The position numbers were made by a program, and so were the translations under genes. From Sparassis latifolia (Eukaryota > Basidiomycota > Agaricomycetes > Polyporales > Sparassidaceae), in NCBI GenBank assembly GCA_018466975.1, contig CM031560.1, forward strand, positions 434,001 to 498,000: DNA of 64,000 nt, in the 5' to 3' direction. Positions 24,392 to 36,559 of the stretch are shown in pieces (positions within the stretch are counted from its first letter, which is position 1; each line of letters begins with the position of its first letter). The notes beneath the pieces are model-generated. The model was not told the origin of the DNA. It did no database searches and saw only the letters and a list, made by a program, of their open reading frames with translations.

Positions 24392-26541
24392 ATGTCCCCT
24401 CTCAACACTTTTCCTCGCGTTGTAGATGTATTGATCGTTGGAGGTGGACCCACCGGTCTTGTCACTGCTCACATTCTGGTCCAAGCTGGCTTGAAGGTAC
24501 TCGTAGTTGGTAAGTGGTAGTTGAGACCGCAGCGTAATCATAGTGTGATCTTCCTGGCTTAGAACAATACAACGCCCCCGGTCAGGCATTGTATGGACGC
24601 GCTGCCATACTGTACGCGGGCTCTTTGGAGTTCCTCGACACGATTGGAATTTACAATCGTATTGCCAGTATCGGATACATCGTCACGTAAGCTAGCCTAC
24701 TTATATCCGCCCGTTCTGTGTGTCTCATCTCTCTGCAGGGATTCTTTGACGTTCAAGGACGGCAAAGAGATCCATGGTAGAGGGTGGAAGCCGTTCGTCA
24801 AAGCAATGGCCGGAAATACCTATTTTGAACACTGGTTGGTGATAACTTTTGTCACGATTAGGCATGCTTGCTGAAGGCCAATATCAGTCTCAGTATTCGG
24901 CAGAAATACGTCGAAGAGGCCGTGCGTACTGCGATTTCTGCGGTAGACCCCACTGCGGTGCAAGCACCAGCAAAGCTAGTCGATTTCACCATTGACAACT
25001 CCTTTGATCATTCAGTAATAGCTACAGTAGAAGCTGGAGAGAACTGCATCGAAGTCCGTTCGTGAGTGTCCTTATCCATTGGGGGAGTACGTTCCGTCTC
25101 ATTGTCTTGTAGCAAATACATATTAGGAGCAGATGGCGGACGTTCTACAGTACGCGGGTTGAGCAAAATCCAATTCCCCGGTACTCCCGGAAAGTTCAAG
25201 TGGGTCCGCTTGGATGCCATCGTCCAGTCAGACTTACCAAGGATGACTACTGCGATCGAGTCTACGAGCTACGGACATGTGCTGTGGATGCCCATCGACA
25301 ACGGGGCCACGCGGATTGGGTTCGTGTGTTCGGACGCGCTCTACGGCGCGAAGGGAGAAAACATCACCGCCGAGCTTGTCATGGAAGAGGCGAAGAAGGC
25401 GGTGGCGCCGTTCAAACTCGAGTTTGTGACGCTTGCTTGGTGGACTGTCTTCCAGTTCGGGCAGCGTGTTGCAGAGAGATATCAGGATGGCCCCGTCATC
25501 TTGGCTGGCGATGCCGCGCATACCCACTCGTCCGGTGCAGCTCAGGTATGTTTACTCATTTTTTGCATTTCGAGTCGTGATCCGAAAGCTCTGTGGTAAC
25601 AGGGGATGAACACGGGTTTATGTGATGCGGCAAACCTCGGGTGGAAGCTTGCAGGGGTGCTACGAGGATGGTTCAAGGATGAAATCCTCGACACCTACAC
25701 ATCGGAGCGCAAAGCATCTGCGGAGCACCTTATCCAGCTCGACCGCGACGTTTCTACTCTGATTTCTGGCACAATTCCAGACCACTTCTGCGCGCCTCCC
25801 GGCGCCGATCCGAACATATATCTGCAGCAAGTCTTCTCTGCGAGTGCGGACTTCACTGTTGGTCTTGGAGTGTCGTACTCGGAAAATCTGGTCAACGTTG
25901 CGAGAGAGACCGATGCGGTGCTTGCCGCGGGTTTACGCGTCGGCCATCGAGTACGCGACGTACCGCTCTTCAGACCTGGCGCGGCTTTCCCTACTCGGTT
26001 GCTCGAGCTGACGCCCTACATCGGGAAGCTCTGGGTCTTCATCTTCGCGGGCGAAGTGGAAAAGACCCCAGAAGGCGTGCGGTTGAATCAGAAGTGTGCG
26101 GCGAAGTACCGCGCTCTGAGAAAATCTCTCGACTCTCCGGGTTCGTTTACCCGAACTCTCGCGCCCGCGTTTGACTTTATCACCATTCTGCGCGGTACCG
26201 GGGTTCTGCAACCTGCGGAGACGCTCGGAACACAGCTCATCGGAACGATCGCGTACGACCAGACTGGAGACGCGTACGACAAGTATGGCGTGGCCACCAC
26301 TGAGGGTGCGCTTGTCGTACTCCGGCCCGACGCGATCATCAGCTTTATCGCGCCACTGGACGGCGCGCTGGAGCTTGGGCGATACTTGAGCGGGCTGGTG
26401 CGGTCTGTGGAGGCGAGCGTCGCTATGGAGGAGCAGCTCGTCACGACGTTGGGGGAAATCGCTTTGGACGATCGTAACGAAGGAGAGTTGATACGGATCC
26501 CGATGATGCAAGTCCAGTCTGTGGACAACCCTTCTCTCTAG
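24392..26541 (+). CDS. FAD-dependent aromatic monooxygenase, phenol 2-monooxygenase-like
   Basis: The N-terminus contains the FAD dinucleotide-binding motif (VLIVGGGPTGLVTAHIL). Further on come the DG-type motif (YILGADGGRSTVRG) and the second FAD motif (VILAGDAAHTHSSGAAQG, then MNTGLCDAANLGWKLAGVL). The C-terminal ~190 residues resemble the thioredoxin-like dimerisation domain of phenol hydroxylases. Such flavoproteins hydroxylate phenolic substrates using NADPH and O2; the true substrate is unknown. Exons join in phase with donors near 24505, 24689, 24834, 25061 and 25543. The third intron uses a GTTGGT donor and ends at atatcag, restoring a YFEHC-LSIRQKY reading typical of the family. The start is the ATG at 24392. 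An ATG at 24370 leads into a short dead frame. Confidence 0.85.
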
Positions 26542-27654
26542 TGGTATGTTCTGCTAGCGGTGTGGTCCGTACTACAGGGTGGTCTTCTTTCATCTTGCCA
26601 ACTGGGTGCGGTATAACTTGACTTCGCAATTGCTTTTCAGTGTCCAAAATTCTGCAGCGTGTGAAGGATATGGCGTAAGGATGTGCTTATAATTGCGATG
26701 CCCGGAGTTGTTCTCTCTTCCTTGGAACAGACGCTTGTCTCAGAGATGGGAGAACACCTCTACGGGCGGCCCGAGTCGACGTTCAAGTTACATTCTCTGC
26801 ACATCACCCAGATCCAATTGTTTGTCCTGTGGGTAATACAGTGCCCGTCACATGCATATGTCTCTCCGCAATGGCTAAACATTTACCAGGTGAGACCCCT
26901 TCGCATACTCCCACTCGCACGGAGTGTGTCAGTGCCTTCTCCGCCTTCCTCCGCCACAAAAGACCACTTACGATTGGATGAATTCCCGTTGCAGGCTACC
27001 TCCACATCTTGCCCAGTGCTACTCTCCTGATTGGCGGTATCTCCAGCAAAGTGTCCTCGAAGGCGTTACTCAGTACCTGCTGGATGTCCTCGTAGTTGGG
27101 GTTGTCCGCCCGTCTGGTTTCAGCCCACATCCTCGTTCGAGCCAGCTTCGAGGTCCTTGCAGTCGGTGGATGACATGCGATACACCTACACGGCAGCTAA
27201 TCGATAATCCATTAATTAGTCCACGCCCAGTCTCCAGAAGAACACGACACATTCAATCAGGCGCTTCGCGGGCGACCGAGCTTACTGTGCGTCGACGCGA
27301 TCGTATCGCATACATCAGGCACCTCGTCAATTGCGCTGAAGGTGCAAAAGTGACGCAAGTTCCGATAGCGGAGGTGCGCGATCCTCCTCTGTTGTACATA
27401 CAGGTGGGGATGGGACCGGAGCTCTGTCACGCGTGTTACCCCGCTGAATGAAGTCCGTTCTCGCACTTTATTTCGAAGCAGTAATCCAATATGTTGGCTT
27501 TCCTTCTACTGGTATATGAGGAGGAGCCACACGCATATATACAGCAAATACAGTAGCAAGAATATTAACGCGCACGACCGCAGTGTGCAGGATATAAAAG
27601 ACCGAGCAAAACAGAACAAACGCATGAAAAGAGATGAACCGACGCTGCGAACAA
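26542..27654. other. Convergent intergenic region, no gene recognised
   Basis: This lies between the stops of two convergent genes, so it holds their 3' ends. Broken open frames on the + strand (26683-27451) include a short hydrophobic stretch but no identifiable domain. Confidence 0.4.
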
Positions 27655-28964
27655 CTACGCCGGATATCCCCTATCCGTCCTCGCCTTACCGACGAACAAT
27701 TCCCTGCCCTTGATAATGCTCGTCACCCAGTTCCCAACAGAGATACCCCAAAGCACATCGAAGTACCCCGCACCGTGATACTGTCAAATACACTTCAGTC
27801 ATTCACGGCATCACATCCACTCGAAGAACATACCTTGCCAATGGGGATGACCACCATCTCGATGCTGCCCTTGTACGCCTTATTCTGCGGCTGGCCCGCA
27901 AGGAAGCTGAGGAGGTTCGGGACCGCGACGCCAATATGAGCCGGCGCCTTCCCAGCCTGCTTCTGCTCCTTCCAATCCATGATGTCGCCCGCGGCGAACA
28001 CGCCGGGGTGGCCGACGACCTCGAGCGTCGGCTTGATCTTCACGAAGCCGGCGTCCGTGAGCACGTCCGAGCCGAGCGACGCAACGAAGCCGGCGTTCGG
28101 GCGCGCGCCGAAGGTGGGGACCTGCGCGGGGATTGGATCAGCCAGGGCGCAAGAGACGCGGGCGGGTGTATGCGTACCACGAGATCCGCGGTGAGGAACT
28201 CCTTGCCGCTGCGCGTGCGCACGCCGACTGCGCCCGGCGCGGGGAACTCGTCGACGAACTCGTTGAAGATGATGTTGACGCCGCGCTGGCGCACGCGCCG
28301 CTCGATGTTCTTGCGGAACTTGTCGGGGTACGTCGAGTTGAGGAGCATGCTGCCGCTCTGCACGATCGTCACCTTCTTGTTCGGGAACGCGTCCTTGATC
28401 TCGCCCGCGGTCTCTGTCGGTCACGGTCAGGTGAGTCGTGTGACTTGGGTTCGATCAGGGGAAATGGAACTAACCGATACCGACGGCGCCTCCACCGACG
28501 AGGAAGATATCATGGGCGGCAGCGTACTTCTTGCGCCATTCCGCGATGTGCTCGCGCACCTCGTCGTCGGACTCGGGGAAGTTGATCGCGCCGGACCACG
28601 ACGAACCAGAAGCGAGCAAGAGGGCTGCGTATGGAACGCGCTCGCCGTCGTCGAGGACGACGACACCGCCCTTGCCAGGGGCGCTCTCCTCGATGGCGGT
28701 GACGTTGCCACGGAGGAAGGAGCCGTTGCCGTTGACGAAGAGCTTGTCGTACGGGATGAGCGAGCGGTCGTCGAGCCCTGGCTCGTCCGCGACTGTGACG
28801 CGCGCGCCGGCGATGAGGTGGACGTAGTATGGACGCTTGTTGATGAGAATGAGCTTGTACCGCGCAGGGTCGAGTTTCTGCGAGAGCTCGCGGGCGGCGG
28901 CGGAGCCTATGAAGCCGCCGCCGACGATGACCACGTTCTTCTGAGTATCGTTCTTCTTGGACAT
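27655..28964 (-). CDS. AIF/AMID-like FAD-NAD(P)H oxidoreductase
   Basis: The protein starts MSKKNDTQKN and runs straight into an FAD-binding Rossmann motif (VVIVGGGFIGSAAARELSQ). A central NAD(P)-binding motif follows (DIFLVGGGAVGIE). Near the C-terminus is the second FAD signature (HPGVFAAGDIMDW). The layout matches single-domain pyridine-nucleotide disulfide oxidoreductases of the AIF/AMID/FSP1 type, which move electrons from NAD(P)H to quinones. Four exons join in phase: introns near 28413-28474 and 28135-28187 and at about 27782-27838 have GT-AG ends. The last exon ends FVGKARTDRGYPA at the stop at 27655. No mitochondrial presequence or transmembrane segment is evident at the N-terminus. 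A truncated copy of its 5' end and upstream region is at 31690-32075. Confidence 0.85.
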
Positions 28965-29637
28965 GGCTGGAGGAGGTGGGCTCTGTACTCTGCGAGGGGT
29001 GAGATGGGGGTTGCTGGCTGGGTTCTTTGGGAGGGCGGCATGGCTTTATAGTTTGGGCTTGCAGCAGATTGCAGGCTGTTGTCGTTGGATTGGGAGAATG
29101 AGCGCTAGATGAGCAATGGTTCTGAAAATGACTCAATCGTTCCCAGTCAGCGTCTCTCCCATTGGCTCCCCTGAGCCCTCGCTTATGTAATTCTGACTAA
29201 TCTGTCGTCCTGCGTTTTCTCTGAGCTCGCACATTGGAGACCAGGCTTTGGCGACGCGAGGCTATAAGGTATCCATCATCTAGCGTACCTACCAAGTTTT
29301 TATACCTCCTCTAAATTCTATTCAGTATACGCTCAGTATACGACTAAACCTCAATTGCGCTGTGTGGATTTCAGGTAATAGTATGTAGTACTGAGGTGAG
29401 CATGTGATCGTGACGCGACGTGTCGCTGCAGCGACAAGGCGCGGCACAAATCTGTCTGGTACGGCAAAACACATCCAGATCTTTTGACGGACCACATGAT
29501 GCAACAATCCGTGCAAGAGTAGCTGAATCGAACGATTCGAGTTGCACAACAAAAACACTACTGCTTCACATGTACGCCTTTGGCAAATCTCCTGACCTAA
29601 TGATAGCAGATGAATTAGTGGGTAACTCGTAAACTCT
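28965..29637. other. Promoter side of the AIF-like gene and 3' flank of Mug135-like copy 1
   Basis: No gene is seen. The first ~100 bases upstream of the AIF-like start, including a ggctttatag TATA-like word near 29042, recur in the fragment at 31960-32075. The stretch 29540-29637 resembles 37245-37330, the equivalent flank of Mug135-like copy 2. Confidence 0.5.
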
Positions 29638-30531
29638 TTACTCTGCGTGATCAGGTCGCACTAGTCGCGATCTGTCCGCACACCCTATGGCAACTAGAAT
29701 TGCAGTCACTCTTTCCTCCTGATTCTCAGGAACGTCATTGTTAGGGTAATAGCCGTGGTATATCTTGCGTGACTGATGTCCATCTAGCCCTTCAACAACA
29801 GCAACGGAGGTGAGGGCCGGCAAGGGTTGATTCTAATGATTCTAAGGAGTTAGAACGTCTCTCAACGAATGCGTACGTACCCGATGAACGAATCCCCACG
29901 GGTATGTGCCATCTTCCCAGGGAATTTGGACGAACGGCACAGCACCGCCTTTGGCGTTTGTGCTGTTGTATACCTGGGGGAGAAAAATTAAAACTGCAAT
30001 ATTAACATCTTTATCACATGTCATGTTGCATACCTTTCCCGAAGTCCTTTGAGTGTCTGCAAGCCGCCGATTTGTATCGTCAAGTCGCCGCCGAAGGCGT
30101 TGGAAACCCCTCCTCATATCACGGCGTAAATCCCTCATACTCTGGTTGAACCAAGCAGGTGCAGCATCTGGAGACAATTCAGACATAGGCATCAACAGCA
30201 GGACACTTATTCTCACTGTTATCGGAGGCGGCCACCACAGATGCCTTGTATTTGATTGCGGACGCGAACTGGGCGTTGTTAGCCTGTCGACGCACTGTCC
30301 ACGAGAGGTGCCATTGAGTGGCATTAATCATCACCATGTTGTTTGCTCACTATAATTGTACTCTACTTCTCTCTCATATAACTTTGCCTGGCAAATGTCA
30401 AAGTCGCTGGGAGGTATGTGGGTTTGCGGCGGAAGGTCGAGTCCGGCTTCTATGGGCAGTTGTATCAGCACTGCAGGCTGAGCATTCTGAACATCTTCAT
30501 CTTCAATATCCGTCAAAGATGAGTCAGACAT
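29638..30531 (-). CDS. Mug135-like protein, copy 1
   Basis: Five exons join in phase. The N-terminus reads MSDSSLTDIEDEDV and leads to a PPSDFDICQAKLYE segment. The next exon gives NNAQFASAIKYKASVVAAS, then APAWFNQSM and a charged, probably coiled-coil stretch (RGFQRLRRRLDDTNRRLADT). The C-terminal part reads VPFVQIPWEDGTYPWGF and then LPALTSVAVVEGL, with an acidic tail ending after IGC. The order (YE segment, AxxY segment, APAWF, coiled coil, VPF..DG, LPALTSV, IG end) fits the Mug135-like family of basidiomycetes, named after a fission-yeast meiotically upregulated gene. Its function is unknown. It faces an oxygenase remnant to the right. This copy carries one DDTNR unit. Confidence 0.7.
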
Positions 30532-31004
30532 ATTGCTTTAGCCGCTGCTTTGGCTAGATAGAGTGGAAGCTGTTCGCGAGTTGTTCAAGTTGACTTTCAC
30601 CTTCTCTATATATCGTGACCGCGTAGTCTCGGGATTTGCCGTTCGGCTGAAGGTGAACAATGAGAGCACCGGAAAGGGAACAAAGGCATGCCTCGACGGT
30701 GATCGATCACGAAGCACACTGACCCAAGATCACGAACGTTGAACGCGTCCACGTAGAGTCATTCTGCACCAAATGGGACAGGCTGTGAATGCTTTCACGC
30801 AGAGTCATTCCACGCCAAATGGGACCGGTGCTTTCACGCACGCCTCTCGTTCGATACAAACAGTTAGGCGTAGATGCGGCATAGGGATAAATTGAAGGTG
30901 ATCATATTTCATGAAAAACCTCATTGCACCTGTAGATACTGAGCCCCTCGACACTGCGCAGGAGACGAGTACGACCCTCATCTCAGCTAGCCTAGAACCT
31001 CATC
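30532..31004. promoter_or_regulatory. Divergent promoter region, Mug135-like copy 1
   Basis: The sequence tagtctcgggatttgccgtt near 30626 recurs upstream of the other Mug135-like copies. A ctatatatcg word near 30605 could be the TATA box for the minus-strand gene. Two copies of a 23-base motif of the form AGTCATTC..CAAATGGGAC lie at 30757-30779 and 30803-30825. Similar motifs stand at the equivalent position of copies 3 and 4. Confidence 0.5.
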
Positions 31005-31620
31005 ATATCTGCACTCAACCGAGATCTGCGATCCGTGGGATCGTTCACGCCTTACTATAGTGGCACTTCAGCGGTTCCCAACGAAGACTTGGTCCTGTTT
31101 CACGGGAAAGACAGAATTGCAAGGTACTGTGTACCTGCCATCTTAAAAACTGAGCCTTTCTCTTTATTTTCGCAATGAAGCCGAATAGACTGGTCGAACG
31201 CTTCGGACATCCAGTGGATACTCGCGTTACAGCGACCTTCGGTATCGCACAGAGGGACGTCTTGGACGAGTCATACAGGAAGGCGGGAAACTCGACACCT
31301 CTGCGTTCTCCATGAATTTCCATCCCGGGGTTGCTGTCCTCCTTGAAACCGTCAAGACAGATCTCATGGAGGCGCAGATGCAGAAACCCATTCGTGTGGA
31401 CTGTATAGATTAAGTATTTTTACAGTATGTCTCCTCAATAAATCGGTCGCACCAGCATGCCCACCAGCTATAGGACCCAAGTCATTCTTCAAGTCCCATG
31501 TGGACGGTCCTCCTGCGCGTCTGCCCGAAGCTCCACCTAGACGCTTCCGTCCAGCTGCTGTTCCGGAATACCGACGACGGAGAGGGCGACGGAGTGATCG
31601 AGATGTACACTGCGGACTTT
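31005..31620 (+). pseudogene. 2OG-Fe(II) oxygenase pseudogene, remnant 1
   Basis: It aligns with the intact gene at 54092-55467 but is broken in several ways. The start codon position reads ATA, there are frameshifts in the second exon, and after the SHVD iron-ligand segment (about 31500) the sequence jumps directly to the region coding for the C-terminal third, so about 500 bases of the catalytic core are missing. The TFGIAQRDVLDESYRKAG stretch is still recognisable. It lies divergent to Mug135-like copy 1, as the intact gene lies to copy 3. Confidence 0.8.
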
Positions 31621-31689
31621 ATTGACATTTTAATTGACTGATTAATCGATTATCCTTGACTGACGGGGTCTGCGTCGGTGACAACAAGT

Positions 31690-32075
31690 TGACGTTGCCA
31701 CGGAGGAAGGAGCCGTTGCCGTTGACGAAGAGCTTGTCATACGGGATGAGCGAGCGGTTGGCGAGCCCTGGTTCGTCCACGACTGTGACGCGCGCGCCGG
31801 CGATAAGATGGACGTAGTATGGACGCTTGTTGATGAGAATAAGCTTGTACCGCGCAGGGTCGAGTTTCTGCGAGAGCTCACGGGCAGCGAGGAGCCTATG
31901 AAGCCACCGCCGATGATGACCGCGTTCTTCTGGGAGTCGTTCTTCTTTGACATGGCTGGAGGAGGTGGGCTCTATACGGCTCTGTGACGGGTGCCAATGA
32001 GATGGGGTTGCTGGCTGGGTTCGATGGGCGGGCGGCAAGGCTTTATAGTCTGGGGTTGCAGCAGATTGCAGGTGA
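31690..32075 (-). pseudogene. Truncated 5' copy of the AIF-like gene
   Basis: This matches 28690-29060: the first ~90 codons of the oxidoreductase plus its upstream region. It begins MSKKNDSQKNAVIIGGGFIG and has a one-base deletion in the Ala-rich segment just after the FAD-binding glycines. It stops abruptly near the NGNGSFLRGNV codons. The NAD-binding part and the rest of the gene are absent, so it cannot encode the enzyme. Confidence 0.85.
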
Positions 32076-32079
32076 CAGC

Positions 32080-32127
32080 GGCATGGAACATAGCTCACAT
32101 ATTTCACAATTCTGTGATGTCCTACAT
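32080..32127 (-). pseudogene. Small fragment of the RGG-rich family gene
   Basis: About 45 bases (tggaacatagctcacatatt and onward) match 58189-58225, where they span the exon/intron junction of the gene at 57585-59042 (the HYRIVKY codons and the following donor). It abuts the AIF-like 5' fragment. Confidence 0.6.
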
Positions 32128-32338
32128 ACTGAGAATTTGCTAGTGTCAACTAATATCCGGTAACCTGCTCTTGACCATCCACTTTGCCACGGACATTCAC
32201 GTCTCTTCGAGTCTCCCTAGTGCAATGACGCCAGCGATCACAAAATACAACTCAATAAATTTTCACCAACTAATGAAGCACAGATATGGTGAACCATACA
32301 AGATTGCGGGTAACAAGATCAAACTACCAAGCATGCCC

Positions 32339-34570
32339 CTACCGACTGAATTTTATACATAAGTAGACGTACACCAGGGGTAAATGAGATGCGCAATTTG
32401 GGAAAATTAAGGAACCTAATGGCTGTGACACCATTGCGTACCGGCCATCTATCATTGCATGGCAGGACTGTTCGGACCATAGTGTATAGCAATGTCCTTT
32501 TCTCTGTCTGTTCAAAATCAGCGAAGATGGTGCACCAAGATTGGTACCACAGCCGTACCAGGTCTCGTCTACTTTGATCTCCGTGGTAGTCTGCACCTGT
32601 ATCTTAAGATCCTAGGTCATGTCAGGAACGTTGGTCGATACACTGTGTTCAAAGAACAAACCTTGTCATTGTACATTTTACCCACAAAGCGCTGGGAATG
32701 CTCATCATTCGTGACTCCGCTCGACACGTTCATCGTAGTCAAAGGTATCGCGGAGACAACAGCGTCAGCGCGGCTCTTGTACAGTGATTGCCTTGCATTG
32801 AAAGTGGCCAGGAGGGCATTCAATGATACTATGCGCATTTCCGTGAGCTGCTATGCAAAGCGAGGGGCGGTGGCTCACGCTTGGGGAGCATGAAGTAAAT
32901 CGCCAGGGTAGTGAACGGAGTTGACATAGTCGCATACTGTGGGCCAACACCCTCAGCGGGTGCATGAACACAACTGTAAATTGAAGTCACCGTCACCAAG
33001 CAAGCAATCATGCACATGCTGAGACATTCGGATTCAATAAACGTCGCACCAAATACCCGTGACTAAAACCTTACCAGTTGAGCGAGCCAGTATTGATGCT
33101 ATACAACATGAGTACACGAAGTGCTGAATCGGTCGTCCTGCAGGAATGCAGAATCAGCGAGATTATGGAGGCAGTTCGCGATCAGACAAGCCTTGAGAAG
33201 CCGCTACGTTGCTTTTTCAACAGTACACAAATTGATATAGTGGTAAGACCATCTGCCACGATGCCACAGGAGAAACCTGTATAAAAAACCCACTGCAGGA
33301 GCACACGCATGCCAATGTATGGATCAGTAACGACGGCGAACAATACGTGTGAACTTCCCAAGATTACCGATAAAGCTGTCAGTCTCACGAAATCCACGGT
33401 CATGAACCTGCGCGTCCTCAAGGTTAGTTCAGCCACCAAGAATTTCAAACGAGAATGATCTTGCCCTCTGATAGCGAATCCTGTGCTCGAATTACGAACT
33501 GACATTGAGCCTGAGAAAGCAGTGAGATATCACACTTACTGACCTGCGGTGCTGACTTCACAACTCATGTCAACAATGAGGGAAGGCTTCTGACCTTGGC
33601 AGTACACTCACCGGAGGATACAAGATTGCTGACAAACTACAAAAAGTCGTTAAGGCATGCATGTCAAAAATGAAAGAAGGAAACCTTACTATAGTGAGAC
33701 ATAGAACTGCGAGACCTGTACTCTTCTTGCTACCCACTGGGAAATACATTCAGTTTCTTATCTTAAAGTTTCCGGACCTACAAAACATGGTTGCTCACAT
33801 CTCCATACTCGCTGGCAAAACAAACTACAAAAGAAACCATTAATTCTATAAGGATCTATAGAACTAGTACATACCATCTCACGATCAATTCAATTATGCT
33901 CTTGCTTGATAATAAGTAGATGGTTAGTTACTTGTAAATGAGAAAACTGAACTCACAGTCGTGAGGATATGTGCCTAGCCAAGATCAGAGGTTGTGAATC
34001 TAAAGCTAACCAGCATGCACACACTCACCATCATGGTCCTGCACAGAGGTCTATATTGAGCTATTGAACAAGTGGGGAAAACACAGTACTAACCACGTTA
34101 TAGTGAGGAGACGGATCGGGTCCGCGAAGTCAGAGATTGCATAGGTGTAGACCCCACTTGTAATGAATGCGAGATGTACACCATCGAGAATCCTTGGATC
34201 TAGTGTTATTTTCACGGAGACTGATTGGAGTAATCATCCGCATACCAGAGGGCGAATACCTGAAAACTATCATTGGCCAGGTTCATACTTTGTCTGACTC
34301 GGATATCCACATACCATGATCTTCAAGAGGATGGTATCTGTCTGACTACGTTGATAGTAAACAAATGTTTGAACACTGGTTATCCCATAGAAGCTATAAA
34401 AATACGAGATCAGGGCATCTGTACAGCTAACAATGCATGCGACCCACATTGCTGCTCCTATGTTGCCTGTCACATTGTTAAGAAACACATCCGGCGATGA
34501 TAATAATGGTGTGCGAACCTAGAAACACCACACCTAACGATATACCTAATTGCAACGGCGAGGATGTCAT
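32339..34570 (-). CDS. DUF6534 multi-pass membrane protein
   Basis: Many small exons on the minus strand give the order of a DUF6534 protein. It starts MTSSPLQLGISLGVVFL at 34570, followed by FYGITSVQTFVYYQRSQTD, WILDGVHLAFITSGVYTYA, a QRVWR segment, and FVRLTALSVILGSSHVLF. Next come ADGLTTISICVLL, RVLMLYSINTGSLN and LNALLATFNARQSL. A last exon begins VQTTTEIKVDE. The family is common in agaricomycetes, is predicted to have about seven helices, and has no known function. Several junctions are certain in phase (for example the intron before ILDG, and the GTTTGT donor before VQTTTE). The part around 33500-33800 is hard to read and could contain a defect. The exact end is uncertain. Confidence 0.65.
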
Positions 34571-36559
34571 TGATAGATATACCTCAAGCTGTTTGTGTCG
34601 AAGGGGGAGAAGATGTCGCCGACACGCCCACTTATAACTGGCCGGTCTAAGATTCTGGCACATTGATCAGTGGGTCAGAATCTCCATCCATTTCTATGCA
34701 CAGCCAGCAGGTGATGATGATGATGACGAAACCTATAGAGTAGTATCTGTCACGGTGCTTCAAGGCGACTCGGAGACAGTGCGCCGCCGACAGGTCCCAG
34801 TGATTTGTCGACATTGTGGCACTCAAGCATATTAATTAACTCGCGCGGGTACATGGTTGCAATCTAGCTACAACACTGGGCCGGCATACCTGAATGGGAC
34901 CAATGCTGCGGACAACTACTTGAGCGCCGAATAACTGGATTCAACAGGCGTCCACCAACGTGCACTTCGCAAGGTCGGTGGCATTATTATTGAATTCAGT
35001 CCAGCCACTGTTATCGCGAAGCCAATGTATCTTTCGAATCACGGTAAAACCTTTCTCACATCGCGAGTGTCAGCCTCTCAAGTAGCCCGTTCAAAACGCC
35101 TACGGTGCAGTTGAAATCTCCTCCAGCACCACAGCCTTCAAATTTATTACTAGTTATTATCGTGCTCTCAGCTTATCTCCAATAACAATTCTGACGTCGA
35201 TGACCTATTGATACTGTCATAGTGTCGAGCAAATGTATATGGTCTGATAATGGCCCATCGGAGGTAAGACATCCTGGGGCAAACACATTTGTGTCGAACG
35301 CCTGCAATTACACTGTTCTGTGCCCGATAACGAGAGCGAACGAGGTCAAATCGTTCCATCTGTCCATTGTGTGACCACATCTCCATCACAATTTATTTCC
35401 ATCATCTCACACCGAGGTTCGGGCAGTGATGAAGGCCACAACTGATATCCCAAATGTCTACGGAGAACTATCAAATATCTCACAAGCCAAAATGCTGAAA
35501 CGAACTCAAGAGTCTCTTGGTACCATCCGAGACTCGGAGAGCATGGGTGTCGTTCTCAGGTGAGTTATTTCTTTATCCATCTCTCCGAGGCTCTCACTGA
35601 CATCTTGTCCCTCGACTGCCCCGTTTTCCACCCTTGCATTGGCTCGGAGGTGAGGACATTATGCCATTCCACGCGGTATCACAATGTCGTCCAATTCCAG
35701 TGCTATGGTCATTCGCCCTTCTCAGCCACAACACTGCGCTATTGACGTCAAGCGTTAAACACGGAACAACAGGTGCTATCGTGCTTTTTGCTCTGCTCCT
35801 ACTTAAGACTTGTTTACTTATGAGACTGTGGGCCCGGTAGGTGCGTACGCTCATTCGCGTAGGCAGGCAACTAACCATGACTTGGTCGCACGCTATCGAA
35901 ATCGAAGTAGTAGAGTGCTCGGTAATGTACTGTATTGGCTGCATCGATAACAACGGATTCAAGAATCCATCAACTACTGGTTCAATTCAGCTATACCTAT
36001 ACGGATTATGACACTGATATTGTGCTCTGTCGACAATTTGTGCTGTCAAAGAAAATGTGATTGATGCGGGACTTCCGACAAGTAGAGAATGCCTCTTGAC
36101 GCGTCGTGAACGCACGGGTGGAGATGAAGATCTAACCTAATTGTTTCTTCATTTTCTACTGAGAAGAGGACCCCCCTTATAGATAGCCGCACGAATATCG
36201 AGAGTGAAGCAGAGTGTCTACTCTGCCTGGGAAGACTATATGGTTACACAATGGTTATACCCGATATACTTCAAATGTGGTGCTGGTAGTTGCCTGTCCA
36301 CTCAAGGACTTCCAATTACTGTGGACACGTGGGAAGGATCATTCTGTTGCACGACCGAGTAATATTTGCACCACAAGGTAGATTCCAGAGAGACAACGCA
36401 AGGCGTGCGATCCTGAATGATGTGACCACTCGTGCAATACCGCGCAGATATCAGAACCAGGAGGTAAGTCAATTATTGAACCCTTGATGAAAGACGTCCA
36501 CTCAACAAATTCGCTCGATAGGGGAAGTGGACATCATAAGGTGATGGTCATACTGTTTG
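34571..36559. other. No gene recognised
   Basis: This holds the upstream side of the DUF6534 gene and about 1.8 kb of sequence with frequent stops in all frames. Short readable pieces (for example 34735-35100 on the + strand) suggest decayed coding DNA, but I recognise no family. Confidence 0.35.

Noticed and set aside
24834..24887. A 23-base intron (gtgataac..gattag) in the FAD monooxygenase
   Set aside because: A 50-odd-base intron with donor GTTGGT and acceptor atatcag gives YFEHC-LSIRQKY, which matches the family better.
27936..29051. Open frame of 371 codons on the + strand
   Set aside because: It is the antisense shadow of the AIF-like gene. The minus strand has motifs and in-phase introns; this frame has neither, and its peptide is low-complexity from GC-rich codons.
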